From Ascarosepion bandense (lineage: Eukaryota; Mollusca; Cephalopoda; Sepiida; Sepiidae): a DNA stretch of 64,000 nucleotides. Of the stretch, positions 30,068-42,658 are shown one piece after another; position 1 is the first letter of the stretch, and every line of letters starts with the position of its first letter. The stretch is from contig JBBBDQ010000420.1 of the NCBI GenBank assembly GCA_037127315.1, forward strand, positions 1,210,001-1,274,000, read 5' to 3'. The notes under the pieces were generated by a model. That model saw only the letters and a list, made by a program, of their open reading frames with translations. It searched no databases and was not told the DNA's origin. The position numbers and the translations under genes are program-made.

Positions 30068-30070
<3 letters not shown>
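29805..30070. mobile_element. Palindromic element with two facing hammerhead motifs (copy 1)
   Basis: 215-bp imperfect palindrome (29805-30019) plus a ~50-bp tail ending at (AT)n; the same arrangement occurs at 56744-57075. The minus-strand motif (29859-29879) reads CUGAGGA...GAAA, with U7 changed to G, a position that tolerates variation. The plus-strand motif (29944-29964) reads CUGAUGA, UGGUUAGCCU, GAAA. The centre pairs AAAGGATTTTA-like arms. No coding capacity. Confidence 0.8.
29944..29964 (+). ncRNA. Hammerhead core in palindromic element
   Basis: CUGAUGA, short stem II (GG/CC), GAAAUA. Core bases are intact but the outer 10.1-11.1 pair is U-U, so stem II is weak. Confidence 0.5.

Positions 30071-30121
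<51 letters not shown>
30071..30121. repeat. (AT)n microsatellite
   Basis: About 25 AT units at the end of the palindromic element. Confidence 0.97.
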
Positions 30122-30126
<5 letters not shown>

Positions 30127-30133
30127 CACACAT

Positions 30134-30300
30134 ACGGGGTCTGATCAAAATTATCGGGACTTGTGATATAAAAAAAATACTACATCACATACTAATTCGG
30201 TATTTGTTCTCTTTCCAATCTGGATACACACACTTTAAGACGCGTCGTTTCCATTAACGGAAATATTCTTGAAACTTCTTTTGTTGGATAGCGAGCATAT
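30134..30300 (-). mobile_element. Possible mariner-type element end
   Basis: GGGGTCTGATCAAAATTATC at the left edge resembles the terminal repeats of mariner-family elements. Minus-strand codons 30280-30192 read FPLMETTRLKVCVSRLERE, a pattern seen in non-coding 5' parts of such elements. No opposite terminus and no transposase found. Confidence 0.35.
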
Positions 30301-30359
30301 GTGTGTGTGTGTGTATATATATATATATGTGAAAAGTGTATGTATATAATTATAAATAT

Positions 30360-30392
<33 letters not shown>
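30299..30392. repeat. (GT)n and (AT)n patches
   Basis: Short GT run at 30299-30315 and AT runs at 30316-30328 and 30362-30392. Confidence 0.9.
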
Positions 30393-30394
<2 letters not shown>

Positions 30395-30483
30395 ATTTGT
30401 TATATATATTATATTGTTTTCATATTATATATGCGTGGTACTGAGTTAAAAGTGCTCAATATCAGTTATAAAGCAGATATATA

Positions 30484-30535
30484 TAATAAGTTCTCTCTCT
30501 CTCTCAATATATATATATATACACACACAAACACA

Positions 30536-30599
<64 letters not shown>

Positions 30600-30622
30600 G
30601 AGAGAGAGAGAGAGAGAGAGAT
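30484..30622. repeat. Compound microsatellite (TC)n(AT)n(AC)n(AT)n(AG)n
   Basis: Five runs in near-mirror order: TC, AT, AC, AT, AG. The outer TC and AG runs are complementary, and so are the AT runs, so the block can fold on itself around the AC core. Confidence 0.95.
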
Positions 30623-31689
30623 AGGTAGAGGCCTTATTATACAAAACAATGACTTTCAGTAAATACAGCATTTATATATTATAAATGTTTAGCAAAATAA
30701 ACACAATAAGTAATAACGTCATTAATGTTTTATCGAGCGCATTCTTGTCATTAAATTAAATCTATATTTATCCATAAGAAAATGTTTTTCTGTGTGTGTC
30801 TGTTTGTGTGCGTGTGCAGTTTCAATTTAATCAAATAATAGGGTAGTTAAACCCCTATTCATCACTATGTCTTTTCAGAGCCCCTGGGTATCGTTTTTTA
30901 AGGAATTTGTTCGTGTTGCGAATGCATTCCAGTAAATGTCCATCTTCAATAAGCAGAAACATTTTCTCAGTCACTAACGCATACAAATATTGTCCGTCAA
31001 ACCATTGACTGTACACAAGCACGGTTTGCAAGGGCAAACACGTTACGCTCGCACCTCATCATTTAGAGATGTAGCCCTCGGGCACAGGCCTGATTGACAT
31101 TTACTGCTCGGTTTTCCAACGGCGGAAAAAAAATAAATAAATAAACGAATTTCTGTACACATCAGAGGAAATTAAATCGATATGTTACTCTTGTTTAAGA
31201 CCAATGCCCAAAACACAAGAATCATATTGTGGCCGGATATAAAGGATGTCTACCTACTCGGCCGCCAGCAAGTCTTCGAAGGCTTGCTGTTACGATATTA
31301 AGTGAAAACGCAACGTGTTGAACAAATACCACTTCCCGTTCTTATTTCTATTTTATTACAAATTTGTACTGCTTTAGAACGTTTCTTTACTTGTGTCCAT
31401 TCACTGTCGTTATTCATCCAATCTTAGACGATGTTTACATCTTCTTAAAACTAAGTTTTTGTACTAATTTTCTTCTATTGCACCTCCGATGTCAGCGCGT
31501 TTTTCGAGTATTTTAATTTTCTTTTAATTTGATCCACAAAATTCTTCTCTTCTATTTCTCTTCAATCTCTCTCACGTCTATCAATCTGTGGGATGACTTT
31601 TGAAGACATAGCTCTCCACAGCTTCTTGTCTTTAGTTTGCTCTAATTCTTGTTCCATTACGTCCCATCTTTGTTTCTGTGGCTTTTTTC
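30623..31689. other. No gene recognised
   Basis: A minus frame 30855-31037 (60 codons: LVYSQWFDGQYLYALVTEK and neighbours) looks protein-like but I cannot name it. The rest has no recognisable coding or repeat ends. Confidence 0.45.
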
Positions 31690-32260
31690 TATATTTTCTA
31701 CAAATATTTTCATGGCAACTGTTCTGATGACCTTTTTACCCTAGTGCCGCGTTCACGTGAAGTTAAGCGTCCTAATAGGCTGTAGGTTGTAGTGCAGTGA
31801 TTATCGGCTCGGAACGAGAAATCGGGGAGCCGAGTTCAAATTCCAGTTGAATTCATTGCATTTAGTTACGCGCAAGTACCCTTGGGAAAGGTATTAATCA
31901 GTCTCTTCCCTCCAGTTATTGGTTAAATAACAGGACAGATTGGGTCCTAAAACCTTGGCTGGCAATCAGTCTACTGCAGAAAGTAATGGCAACGTACTGC
32001 GGGATAATTTTCTGCCCTAGTCAGTCATGTCTCGAAAGAGACATGATCGCCCAAGCGTGTATCACGTATGGCACTTAACTGACTGAGTGACTAGATAGGC
32101 ATTCAGATCTCACCCTTTTACTGTTTAAATAGTTAAATGAAACCTACACTTCTACTCGAGTAGTTTTTTCTCGCGCTTCCCGTTTGTGGAATTCTGTTTA
32201 ATTGCTTTTCTGATAGCCACAATTTCTAAAATTTAAATGTTTACTTTTTAATACAACGGT
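31690..32260 (+). mobile_element. CR1/L2-like LINE C-terminal part, split by SINE A
   Basis: 31690-31770 has the YKYFHG-type codons (TCTACAAATATTTTCATGGC). The LINE resumes at about 32093 with the ATRL/SHPF region (CTCACCCTTTTACTG) and ends near 32250 in the codons for YNLQVFKC. SINE A sits between. Frames are broken. Confidence 0.75.
31771..32092 (+). mobile_element. SINE A, full-length copy nested in a LINE
   Basis: The tRNA-like head has an A-box-like TAGTGCAGTG (31793) and a B-box-like GAGTTCAAATTCC (31842), the two Pol III promoter elements. The body includes CTTGGGAAAGGTATTAATCA, and the tail ends in CACTTAACTGACTGAGTGAC. Best example in the window of how the whole SINE is arranged. 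Confidence 0.85.
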
Positions 32261-32707
32261 ATACTGGTCTAATTTAATTATGACCAAAAACTAGTTAACA
32301 ATAATAATTATATATGATTTTTATTTTTGAATATTTGTTTAATATTTGATTTTATATAACCAAGTAGGAATTTATTTATGTGCCAAGTTTTCGCAGAACT
32401 ATTTTTTTTTTTTTTTTTTGCTCAGTAATATATTTCTTTTGATTTTTTGGACAATTAATTTGTAATTTTTATCTAAACATAGTCTGAAGCTTGCATTTTT
32501 ATTTTCATGCCAGTGCCCGTTTTGTTATTTGTCATTCATTTTTGTTATAAATTTAATTTTGACAATTCTTGTTATTGGTATTTGATTTTTTTTTTCCGGA
32601 AGACATTTTGTGATTATAATATATTTCTTCTATTTTTTCTATTGCTTTTATATAATTTTTGTCTTCTGGATTAGCATTACTGGTCACCGTGAGTTTTATA
32701 TATTATA
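32261..32707. other. AT-rich, no feature seen
   Basis: Over 75% A/T with T-runs (32402-32420); no coding or repeat ends. Confidence 0.5.
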
Positions 32708-33146
32708 CTAGCAGTATAGCCCGGCGTTGCTCGGGTGTAATGAAAGCTTTAAAACTAATCCATGGTCCTGGACTCTTTAGACGTTGACACAAAAGACTAA
32801 AAACAATAGTTGTTTCCAGTCAAAGCGAAACCTTTGACTGAAAGAAAAATGAATGGATGTAAGTCAAATGTTGATTTCCTGGTATCGATATCAAACCTTC
32901 TGCACTATTGTAAGAACTGCAATCTTGAAACTTCTGAATATCGTTTCTTATGTCTTTGTCTATGAGTGTATCAAATTTGATTAAAATAGAACCACTCTTT
33001 CTATAATCCGATTTTTTCGATTATCAATTTTCGATATTTATCGAGGATACCTTGACACAAATCCTAGCTAAGAACACTCGCAGACACTTATAGTACAACT
33101 GTGTAAATTTTCAAGAAAATCGGTTCAGCCGTTTCGGAGTCTATAG

Positions 33147-33195
<49 letters not shown>

Positions 33196-33226
33196 AGACA
33201 AAGTTTCATTTATAAATAAGTTTAGA
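32708..33226 (-). mobile_element. Non-autonomous Helitron, copy 1
   Basis: Read on the minus strand: starts TCTAAACTTATTTATAAATG and ends in a hairpin (CCCGAGC/GCCGGG type, AAC loop), a short spacer and CTAG. It is inserted between A and T (A before TC, T after CTAG), the Helitron target rule. It has an internal (AC)n tract near the 5' end (33150-33192). No RepHel coding. Four related copies: 35395, 37004, 55172, 59532. Confidence 0.85.
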
Positions 33227-33660
33227 TTGTCCCAGTGATTACAAGAGCGAAGCCGTCTGCAGTTCCAGCTCCTGTAGATCCACTCATACCGCCAAGGTCG
33301 AGAAGGAAGCACCAGGCTGATAGCGACCATCCCTGATAACCTCAACAACGGAATAGGCAAAGATCGACACGACGTCAACAGCCAAACCGGCGGTAGAGGG
33401 CAGTGACAGTCATGTTGGCAGTATCAAGGCAACACCCTTACAGTCCAAACTTCCGATAACCCGATGAAACCGGATTTGCCGTATCTTGCCAGTCTCAATC
33501 CACTTCAAGCCAAGTGTGTGGGCTTCTTTGTCGCGCAGAATTGTCCACCAAATTCAAGTTTACGTCAAACTATCTTCGCCACCGTAACTATCGAAGAGAA
33601 AAGGAATAGAGAGAGAGGATGACGATCCTGATGCTCAGATGCCAGCGGGTGCTGACGACA
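33227..33660. other. No gene recognised; higher GC
   Basis: GC content is clearly above its surroundings. Phrases such as CTTGCCAGTCTCAATCCACT suggest decayed coding sequence, but no frame is open and no family is identifiable. Confidence 0.4.
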
Positions 33661-34275
33661 TATTCTTCTTCTTCTATATGCCGTGCTCCTTCAGGACATA
33701 GGCGATCATGGCCCTCCACTCCCCCATCCTTTGTTGCATCCCTTCTTCTGTTATTTCACTCAGTCCCTGCTTTATCATTAACCTGTTCATGTACATCAAG
33801 TATGTCATTCGTTGCTTTCTCTTGTCCCACTTTCTCTTTATTCGTCCAGTGAGGATAAAATTTTCCAAGCCCTCCTTCCTCATTACATGTTTCAAAAACT
33901 TCAGCTATCTTTTCTTTTTTTTAAGTATCATTTTCCTGATGTTAAGTATCAACTTCCTTTGAGTGTCTATTCTCTCCAGAACCTACTCATTGTTTGTGTG
34001 CTCCGTCCATCATATCCTCAGCATCCTTCTGTAGAACCACATTTTGGTTGCTTCAAATATTTCTTTCATTTTGGATGAAATTGTTCAGAATTTCCTTCTA
34101 TATTGAATGACAGACATCACATAACAATCCAGTACTCTCTTCTCCGTTTCCAGCGAAATTTTCCTGTCTCTTCACACCCTGCTCAGCTTCTGGAATGCAT
34201 CCTTGGCCATGCCAATGCGTCTTCGGATCTCCGTACCGCACTTTTCGTCGTCTGTTAAAACACTTCCCCGGTATA
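33661..34275 (-). pseudogene. RTE-like LINE C-terminal fragment (broken)
   Basis: Starts at a CTT/AAG run (33661-33674). Minus codons 33895-33674 read MKHVMRKEGLENFILTGRIK and MIAYVLKEHGI. Beyond 33900, the shifted frame runs through the MWFYRRM and RVLDCYVMSV regions to GSVL-type codons near 34265. Several frameshifts. Confidence 0.8.
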
Positions 34276-35394
34276 AAATACTAATTAGTCATTAATATAT
34301 GTTAATAAAGATGGAACAGCAAGAGGGAAAAATACAGTAATGAGAGAAACAAACCGACAAAGGTACTGTAGAATATTTAAAGTACTGTAGAATATTTACA
34401 TAAAATGTTATTTAAAAATAAACATGCAACAAGAGAAAGGTTTTAAATGACTGAATACAAAATAAGCAAATATATTGATATTAAATAAGAAGAAATGATC
34501 TTTTTCAAGGCGTCCAGTCTAATAAGTCTCCAATTCATTAAACATACTAAAAAAATGAAAAGATGAAACTTTCAATAATATAAGGTATATTCATTAACAG
34601 GAATATGAAATCTAAATGCAATTAGATATTGGCTTGAAATGTTTACCACCTGTCAAACATCTGACGCCGCCAATCTTGGCTTCCAATGATTTTTTCAATA
34701 TTTTCTACCTTTCTTCCTGGTGGAAATACATTTAATAATTTCGGTAAAACAAACGTACTGAATGCACGACCTCCCTTGTTGTCACATATGTTGTGAACAT
34801 CAAATCATTAAATAATATGTGTCAATAAAGAGAGAAGTCAAGTTCTATAATTGTTAGGGTCTGTGTTGGCTAGAGTCTTAGATTTCAAGTAGAACTAAAG
34901 ACTGAAGAAAGCCCGAGGGAGCGAAAACTAAACAGAGCACACCTTGGTGAGGTGAAGTTGAAACGGAAGCAACTGCCCAAGAAAACATTTTTACAACTGC
35001 ATTTTTCAGTAACGAGAACAGATAGTCTTCCATACTTTTAACTTTGACGGTGGTCAGAAATCACATCCGCAGAATACTTTGAGATTTTTTTTTTATCTTA
35101 TTTAATATTGCATCGATTTTTGAGTCTATTTTTTTTCTGTTATTGTTTTCAGGATTTGGCCTTCGCTAAGCTACTAAAAATGATTTGGGCTGAAATTCAT
35201 ATACATAAATTATGCCATTGTTATCGTTAGCACTTTTTTAATTCTCAGCCACTGACAATTATTTAATTGGGATTTGCTGTGCATTTCTATAGTAAATATT
35301 AAAGTAATTTTAATTTTTATATTATTTATTCATATAACTATAAGTCATTTTCCTTTTTATTAAAATTTATTTGTTTGAACATTATCTAAACTTA
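34276..35394. other. No gene recognised
   Basis: AT-rich. At 34902-34925 the plus strand shows CUGAAGA, AAGCCCGAGGGAGC, GAAA, a hammerhead-like layout with two core changes, so a decayed PLE end may be present. Nothing else recognisable. Confidence 0.4.
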
Positions 35395-35686
35395 TTTATA
35401 AATGGAACTTTGTCTGCTTATGTTTGTGTGTGTGTGTCCGTTACCTATAGACTCCAAAACGGCTGAACCGATTTTCTTAAAAATTTACACAGTTGTACTA
35501 TAAGCGTCTGCGAGTGTTCTTAGCTAGATTTTGTGTCGATTATAAAAAAAATCGGGTTATAGAAGGAGTGGTCCAATTTTAATCAAATTTGATACACTTA
35601 TAGACAAAGACATAGGAAAGGATATTAAGGTGTTTCAAGGTTGCAGTTCTTACAATAGTGCAGAAAATCGATAATATATATATATT
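35395..35686 (+). mobile_element. Non-autonomous Helitron, copy 2 (3'-truncated)
   Basis: A precedes TCTAAACTTATTTATAAATG. It continues through the shared CGGCTGAACCGATTTTCTTA block to AAAATCGATAAT and an AT run, where the 3' half with the hairpin is missing. Confidence 0.8.
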
Positions 35687-36313
35687 ATCGAATTATCTAC
35701 GTGAATTTTATTTATCATCCTATAAGAAGACCAAAATTAAATACGGGTGTGAATTCCCAAATTATTTGCTGGGACCCACAAAGACGAAATAAAAAGCCGA
35801 CAGAAAAAGCATCGCCAGTTGAGAAATTAGTACGCCCCTTGACCTCGTCAAGCGATCTACTATGCTCGCCTCGCCTTTCCTTCTCACCTTCTTCTTCGCT
35901 GTCCCCTGAGCTACTTACTCGACCAACGGAGCGGATACATCAAACGGACAAAGTCTCACACAAACATACTCACAAACTCTCTTTTCGGCATTTACTGTGA
36001 TAAACATTTTAACGTCCTTTGAACTCATCCAAAAGACATTAGTTTTATTTGTAAAAAATAATAATTGATATCTGTGTATATATAAATGTTGTTTCTATAC
36101 TCAGTTTGATTTTCTTTTTCTATAACCCTTTTTATAACTTATAGTTGGTTAGCTACTAACGAGGCCAAATTCAGTTAATCTGTTTCAACACACGACTACG
36201 CTTAACTAGAACAGATAACCCACTATAACCTTACTAAACTGTGCAGTCGGCAAATGAAAAAAAAAGGTAAAAAAGAGCACATGCGCGAAATTAAAAATAT
36301 AAAATGACGACTA

Positions 36314-36317
<4 letters not shown>
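35687..36317. other. No gene recognised
   Basis: A plus frame of 99 codons (35701-36000) is Ser/Pro/Arg-rich with no motif. The rest is AT-rich. Confidence 0.45.

Positions 36318-36362
<45 letters not shown>
36318..36362. repeat. (AT)n microsatellite
   Basis: About 22 AT units. Confidence 0.97.
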
Positions 36363-36366
<4 letters not shown>

Positions 36367-36835
36367 TTAAATCCGAAAAGGATGAGCAAATAGGTAAAAT
36401 CCAAAAACCCGATTCTATTACTATTAATTTTATTAATATTAAAATTGATAAATGTGAAGGGCTCGATGTAAATAGTATTATCTATTTACAGAGCAAAATG
36501 TATAAAGTAATTCAAATATTTCGAAATTTAATTTTGTTGATGGCCATTTCAGCGAGAAAATTCTCGCTTCATCACCAAATGTCGAAAACAAAAATTTTAT
36601 TAATTCATATATGTTACAAAAGTTCTATAAGAGAAGAAAACCAAAAAGCCCAGGAAGTTAAAAATGGGGTATGATTAAGAAAAATATGTATATATTTTCT
36701 CTATTTTAATTTGTCAGCACGGCGTAAAAAACGGAAAAATCACGATGAATCGGTAATTTTCTCGGTGAAATGGCCACCCAACGAAATTACATTACGAAAT
36801 TTTTGAATTACTTCAGTTCATAAATACATTTTTGG
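36363..36835. mobile_element. PLE-like terminal repeat with inverted hammerhead-like motifs
   Basis: The first part shares TCCAAAAACCCGAT and TTACAGAGCAAA with 61560-61700, so this is a repeat family. From about 36505 to 36817 the sequence is an inverted repeat (arms marked by GTAATTCAAATATTTCG and its complement). The left arm (36547-36575, minus) reads GUGAUGA, perfect stem AGCGAG/CUCGCU, GAAA. The right arm (36742-36770, plus) reads ACGAUGA...GAAA. Both differ from the hammerhead consensus at the first core bases. Confidence 0.6.
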
Positions 36836-37003
36836 TGCTTAAAAGAGCTCTTCAGTGATGTCCTGCCTTCGTTGCCGATTTCGGCTTTTTAAACATCATA
36901 TCAGCGCCGAGTGTAACCCCGACTTTCTGTTCAGAAGTACCAAGTCGGCTCCTTCCTTTTTTGCTACTCATCTAGATTTAATTTATTTTATATATAAAAT
37001 ATA

Positions 37004-37319
37004 CTAGCAGTATAGCCCGGCGTTGCTCGGGTGTAATGAAAGCTTTTATATATATATTATCGATTTTCTGCACTATTGTAAGAACTGAAACCTTGAAACT
37101 TCTGAATATCGTTTCTTATGTCTTTGTCTATGAGTGTATCAAATTTGATTAAAATCGGACCACTCCTTCTATAACCCGAGTTTTTCGATTATCGATTTTC
37201 GATATTTATCGGGAGTACCTCGACACAAAATCTAGCTAAGAACACTCGCAGGCGCTCATAGTACAACTGTGTAAATTTTCAAGAAAATCGCTTCAGCCGT
37301 TTTGGAATCTATAAGTGAC

Positions 37320-37362
<43 letters not shown>

Positions 37363-37386
37363 GTTACATTTATAAATAAGTTTAGA
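37004..37386 (-). mobile_element. Non-autonomous Helitron, copy 3
   Basis: Minus strand: A|TCTAAACTT start (37386), an (AC)n tract at 37322-37360 and a 3' hairpin with CTAG|T end (37004). Shorter than copy 1 through deletion of its middle, about 140 bp between the AATCGATAAT block and the 3' hairpin. Confidence 0.85.
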
Positions 37387-37799
37387 TATACAAAAAGTAA
37401 TTTTTAAATTTTTAAATTATTATTAATTTTAGATTTTAATTTCTTTATTACCACGTTATTATTACTACAAATATATAATATAATACTTCTATTATTTTTA
37501 CGATTAAAATTAAATAAAAGACTAATAATTAATTTTTCTAGCGTAAATTAAACCCCTAATTTTTGAATTTTAAATTTCAATGCTATACATCTAAAAAAAA
37601 AAAGAAAGAAAGAAACGTCAACTGGCACCTTAGGTCAAAATCCTTTTTTTTCATTAACGAAGATTTTTGTTAATCTAAGTCAAAAACGCTCCACGAAGCT
37701 AAGATCTAAGACTGTAAGTTAAACCCCCTTTCGTTTTATTCTTTTTTCTCCTTTTCTTTGTCTTTTCTCTTCTTTTTAAATTGTTTTTCTTTTTTCCTT
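37387..37799. other. AT-rich, no feature seen
   Basis: A/T-dominated with AAAG patches near 37590-37612 and pyrimidine-rich stretches at 37735-37805. Confidence 0.5.
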
Positions 37800-38025
37800 T
37801 TCTATTTCACTTGACTTCGTCCGGATAAATTTGAAACATTCATTGTTATATGAATTTGATCTGACGAGTGGATGGAGCCGCGAAATATTTTTTTACCAAT
37901 CGATTTGTTAAAATATCTACCTTTTGTTTCTTGATTATAATACTCTGTTAAATTTAACAATAACATCGAGTTCTCTTTGGAGTTAGTCTCTATTAGAATC
38001 TACCTTACCAAATTTCAAGGATTCT

Positions 38026-38084
<59 letters not shown>

Positions 38085-38085
38085 A
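37800..38085 (+). mobile_element. Repeat shared with 18300-18602, hammerhead core intact
   Basis: TACTCTGTTAAATT, GAGTTCTCTTTGGAGTTAGT and a terminal (AT)n follow in the same order as at 18433-18602. The upstream part holds a hammerhead core (37861-37885): CUGACGA, stem II GUGG/CCGC, GAAA. Likely the terminal region of a PLE-type element. Confidence 0.6.
37861..37885 (+). ncRNA. Hammerhead core
   Basis: CUGACGA (position 7 is free to vary), stem II of four pairs including one G-U, six-base loop, GAAAUA. All invariant core bases present on this side; stems I and III are not resolved by eye. Confidence 0.55.
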
Positions 38086-39186
38086 CACGTGTAATAATTA
38101 GGATTTTTATATAACGTAATCATATCATAAATTCGATAAATAGTTTGTATATGAAATTTTCAGGGTTAAATTGACTTTGTATTTTGCTTTTTAATCTCCA
38201 AGGTCTGAGGACACATTCACGCCTGTTACTGCCTATTGAAACATTAGACATGAATCGATGTGAATTATTACGAGATAAGTTGCATCCACCAGAAGTTGGT
38301 TATTTGTTGTTGCTATAGAATTATCTGGTAATTACGAAATTTTATCCAGAAAGTTGATCCCTGATACCTTCCTTAAGTGACAAGCAAACACGATGTCCAA
38401 ATGTTAAAACAAAATTACTTCCTCAACTTTTTGATATTTGAGATCCTTCACTCCAATTTGCCCTGGAAAAATCGGAACCAAGGCGTGTTCGCCTTATGTT
38501 TGATTCCTTTCGGCTGAAATCAATTCTCGGTCCCGCCTGAAATCTCACTAACAAGTTGACCGGTGCACAACCCAAGTGAAACAGATTTCGAGTCTGCTTC
38601 TGAATATGTAATCGCACGACATACGTGTAGACAAGGGAAATGTGTATTCGTTGGATTTGCTTCAATGATATCATTAAATATGTTTCCACCAGAAGATACA
38701 TTGAAAAAATAATGGCTCTCATCTAAAAGAACATTAGAGGCCATGATTGATGGTGTCAAATGTCGATTGTTGTGTGGTTGCTGCTGCGTTAGTTTCCAAA
38801 GACATTGTGCGTGCGTTGCTAATCAATTATTATGAAGTGGTTAATTTGTACTGTTGTTTGCAGATTTGTTTCCGTTTCTTTAACCAGCCGAAAAAATAAT
38901 CGATGAGTATTTTCTCACAATATAGATTTGTTTTTTTTTTTTAACGCAGAAGTATGAACAAAAACGTAACGGCTGTTATGTATATTTTGTCAGTGATTGA
39001 TGTTAGAGAACATGGGTAAATATTGTATATCGACCCAACGTTGGTGATGTTCTTGTCATTTAGATGTCGGCTTTTTTCGATTGCTTGTCTCTGCGTGATC
39101 ACGCGCGCACACACACACATGAATGACCTGACATTTGCTTTTAGTATGAAACAGCCTGTCACCTCTGGGTGTTGACATCCATGTCT

Positions 39187-39189
<3 letters not shown>
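38086..39189. other. No gene recognised
   Basis: The minus frame 38520-38759 (79 codons, with SNVLLDESHYFFNVSSGG and HFPCLHVCRAITYSEAD) looks protein-like, and a continuation with stops follows on the same strand. I cannot assign a family; it may be a decayed transposon or host exon. The remainder is non-descript. Confidence 0.4.
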
Positions 39190-39267
<78 letters not shown>

Positions 39268-39268
39268 T
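39190..39268. repeat. (AC)n(AGAT)n compound microsatellite
   Basis: About 20 AC units then about nine AGAT units, just before SINE B. Confidence 0.97.
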
Positions 39269-39280
39269 ACTTCCACCGAA

Positions 39281-41055
<1,775 letters not shown>

Positions 41056-41151
41056 AGAGTGTCCATAAATTTCATGTACACTTAAAAAAATCATAACTTT
41101 AATTGTATTATAGAATTTTTAAAAAGTGCACACGGACTTTATGGACACCCA
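41056..41151. mobile_element. ~96-bp MITE with GTGTCCATAAA terminal repeats
   Basis: Left end AGTGTCCATAAATTTCATGT; the right end is the complement of GGGTGTCCATAAAGTCCGTG. Inner sequence is A/T-rich and non-coding. The GGGTGTCCATAAAGT-type terminus is common for IS630/Tc1-superfamily elements. It sits next to a long AT run. Confidence 0.65.
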
Positions 41152-41152
<1 letters not shown>

Positions 41153-41223
<71 letters not shown>

Positions 41224-41288
41224 TTAGTTAACTGATGTCAAAATACATATATTAAATATATATATTTAAAAATGTGTATTTATTCTTA

Positions 41289-41321
<33 letters not shown>
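41153..41321. repeat. (AT)n tracts
   Basis: AT runs at about 41153-41221 and 41291-41321. Confidence 0.95.
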
Positions 41322-41322
<1 letters not shown>

Positions 41323-41835
41323 TCTTAAATATAACAGAAAATTATTATGTTTAATCATGAGCTGTTGTAGACATCGCGTTTTGGCTTTAATTTCTGGGGA
41401 AAATAAAGACAAAAATTGTTCAACATATTGGATTTCTTTTTTAATGTGGGTTCTAAGCTTTCAGCACAAATGAGCCATCTTCAGAGTGGTTGTAGGGACG
41501 TTAACATAAAGACATACCCCATCAAAGATGATTTTCTCTTGTGTTGAGATAAAACATTTCTATGCGACGATAACAGTCACCGAATAACAGACGCAGGTTT
41601 TTAATTTGTAATGACGTCACACCACGTGCGAGACCGAAATGTTACCAACGAAAACATTTCTCTATAGGCAATGTAGTGACTAGATTGAAATGTGATTTTA
41701 TTGAGTGCGAGTTGATTTGATTTAATGTAGATGTCTTCTAATATCTGAGGGTTCCTTTTACTCTGTGAGTATTATAATCGACTAAAATATGTCTAATATT
41801 ACGTACATGGTTTTATATATATATATATATAGTTT
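41322..41835. other. No gene; degenerate hammerhead-like motif
   Basis: At 41459-41484 (minus): CUGAAGA, UGGCUCAUUUGUGCU, GAAA. This is a hammerhead-like layout with two core changes, possibly a decayed PLE end. Nothing else recognised. Confidence 0.35.
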
Positions 41836-42600
41836 TTTATTCATCTTACCCCAAGCAAGGCATTCTACTGCCACTGTTGCGCAGGGGGTTACATCGGGAA
41901 AAGTGATGAGAAAGAGGGGTTAGTTATAGGAAATGTCAGGAGTAATAGACGGATGAGGATACCGAGGAAGTGGGTGGAGTAGATGAAAAAAGAATGGATG
42001 CGAGTTAGTGTGATAGGAGATGTCTATTGACCTTACATTTAAATTCCAGGAGATTGTAGCGGTAGGGAAAGCAAGTATATGGAAGGGAATTCCATGGGTG
42101 GGAAGCACGTGAAAAAAAGCAGTTAGAGTAGAAATTGGGGTTACACTTTATCCGTTTCACTGTAAAAGGGTGGGACCTAGTTGCTAATCTAGTTGCTCGT
42201 GTAAATTCATACCTAGGAGGCACCAGTAATCTAAGTTCATTGGAGCAGAAGCCGTGAAAGTATTTGTAGAAGAGGCACAGGTAAGCCACGTCACACCGGT
42301 GAGAGAGCGTCTGCAGCCGAGCTGCCAAGTCGGTATCGATCACATAAGAGATTCTCCGTTGGATTTTGTCAAGAACCCTGAGATGAATAGCAAAAACACC
42401 CGACTAGATGTGGCAGCAGTATTCAATACACGGGCAGGTGGTAGATTTATATATGTGCAGGATGGACTCCGACGGGAAAAATTTCCTGACCCTGCACAAT
42501 GAACCGACCTTCTTAGCAACGGATTTAGCAATGGATTCGATATAGTCATTCCACTTGAGGTCAGCTGAGAGTGTAAGACAAAGGAATGAAATGTTAAAAA
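41836..42600 (-). pseudogene. CR1/L2-like LINE, 3' part (broken)
   Basis: Begins with the family 3' end (ACCCCAAGCAAGGCATTCTA in plus orientation). Minus codons 42343-42005 give TDLAARLQTLSHR, CLFYKYFHGFCSNELR, FTRATRLATRSHPFTVK and FKCKVNRHLLSH. A shift near 42345 moves on to GFLTKSNGES. Ends near 42590 in the AAVFNT/IHPA region. Confidence 0.85.
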
Positions 42601-42658
42601 AATGAAAATTATTTATGATTCAATCTAATTTAATCAGTAATACTCTTCTCACTTAGAT

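Noticed and set aside
30855..31037. Small host protein or exon on the minus strand
   Set aside because: 60 codons with no recognisable domain or splice context.
38520..38759. Host gene exon on the minus strand
   Set aside because: Protein-like composition but no recognisable domain and no splice signals I could support; left as unassigned.
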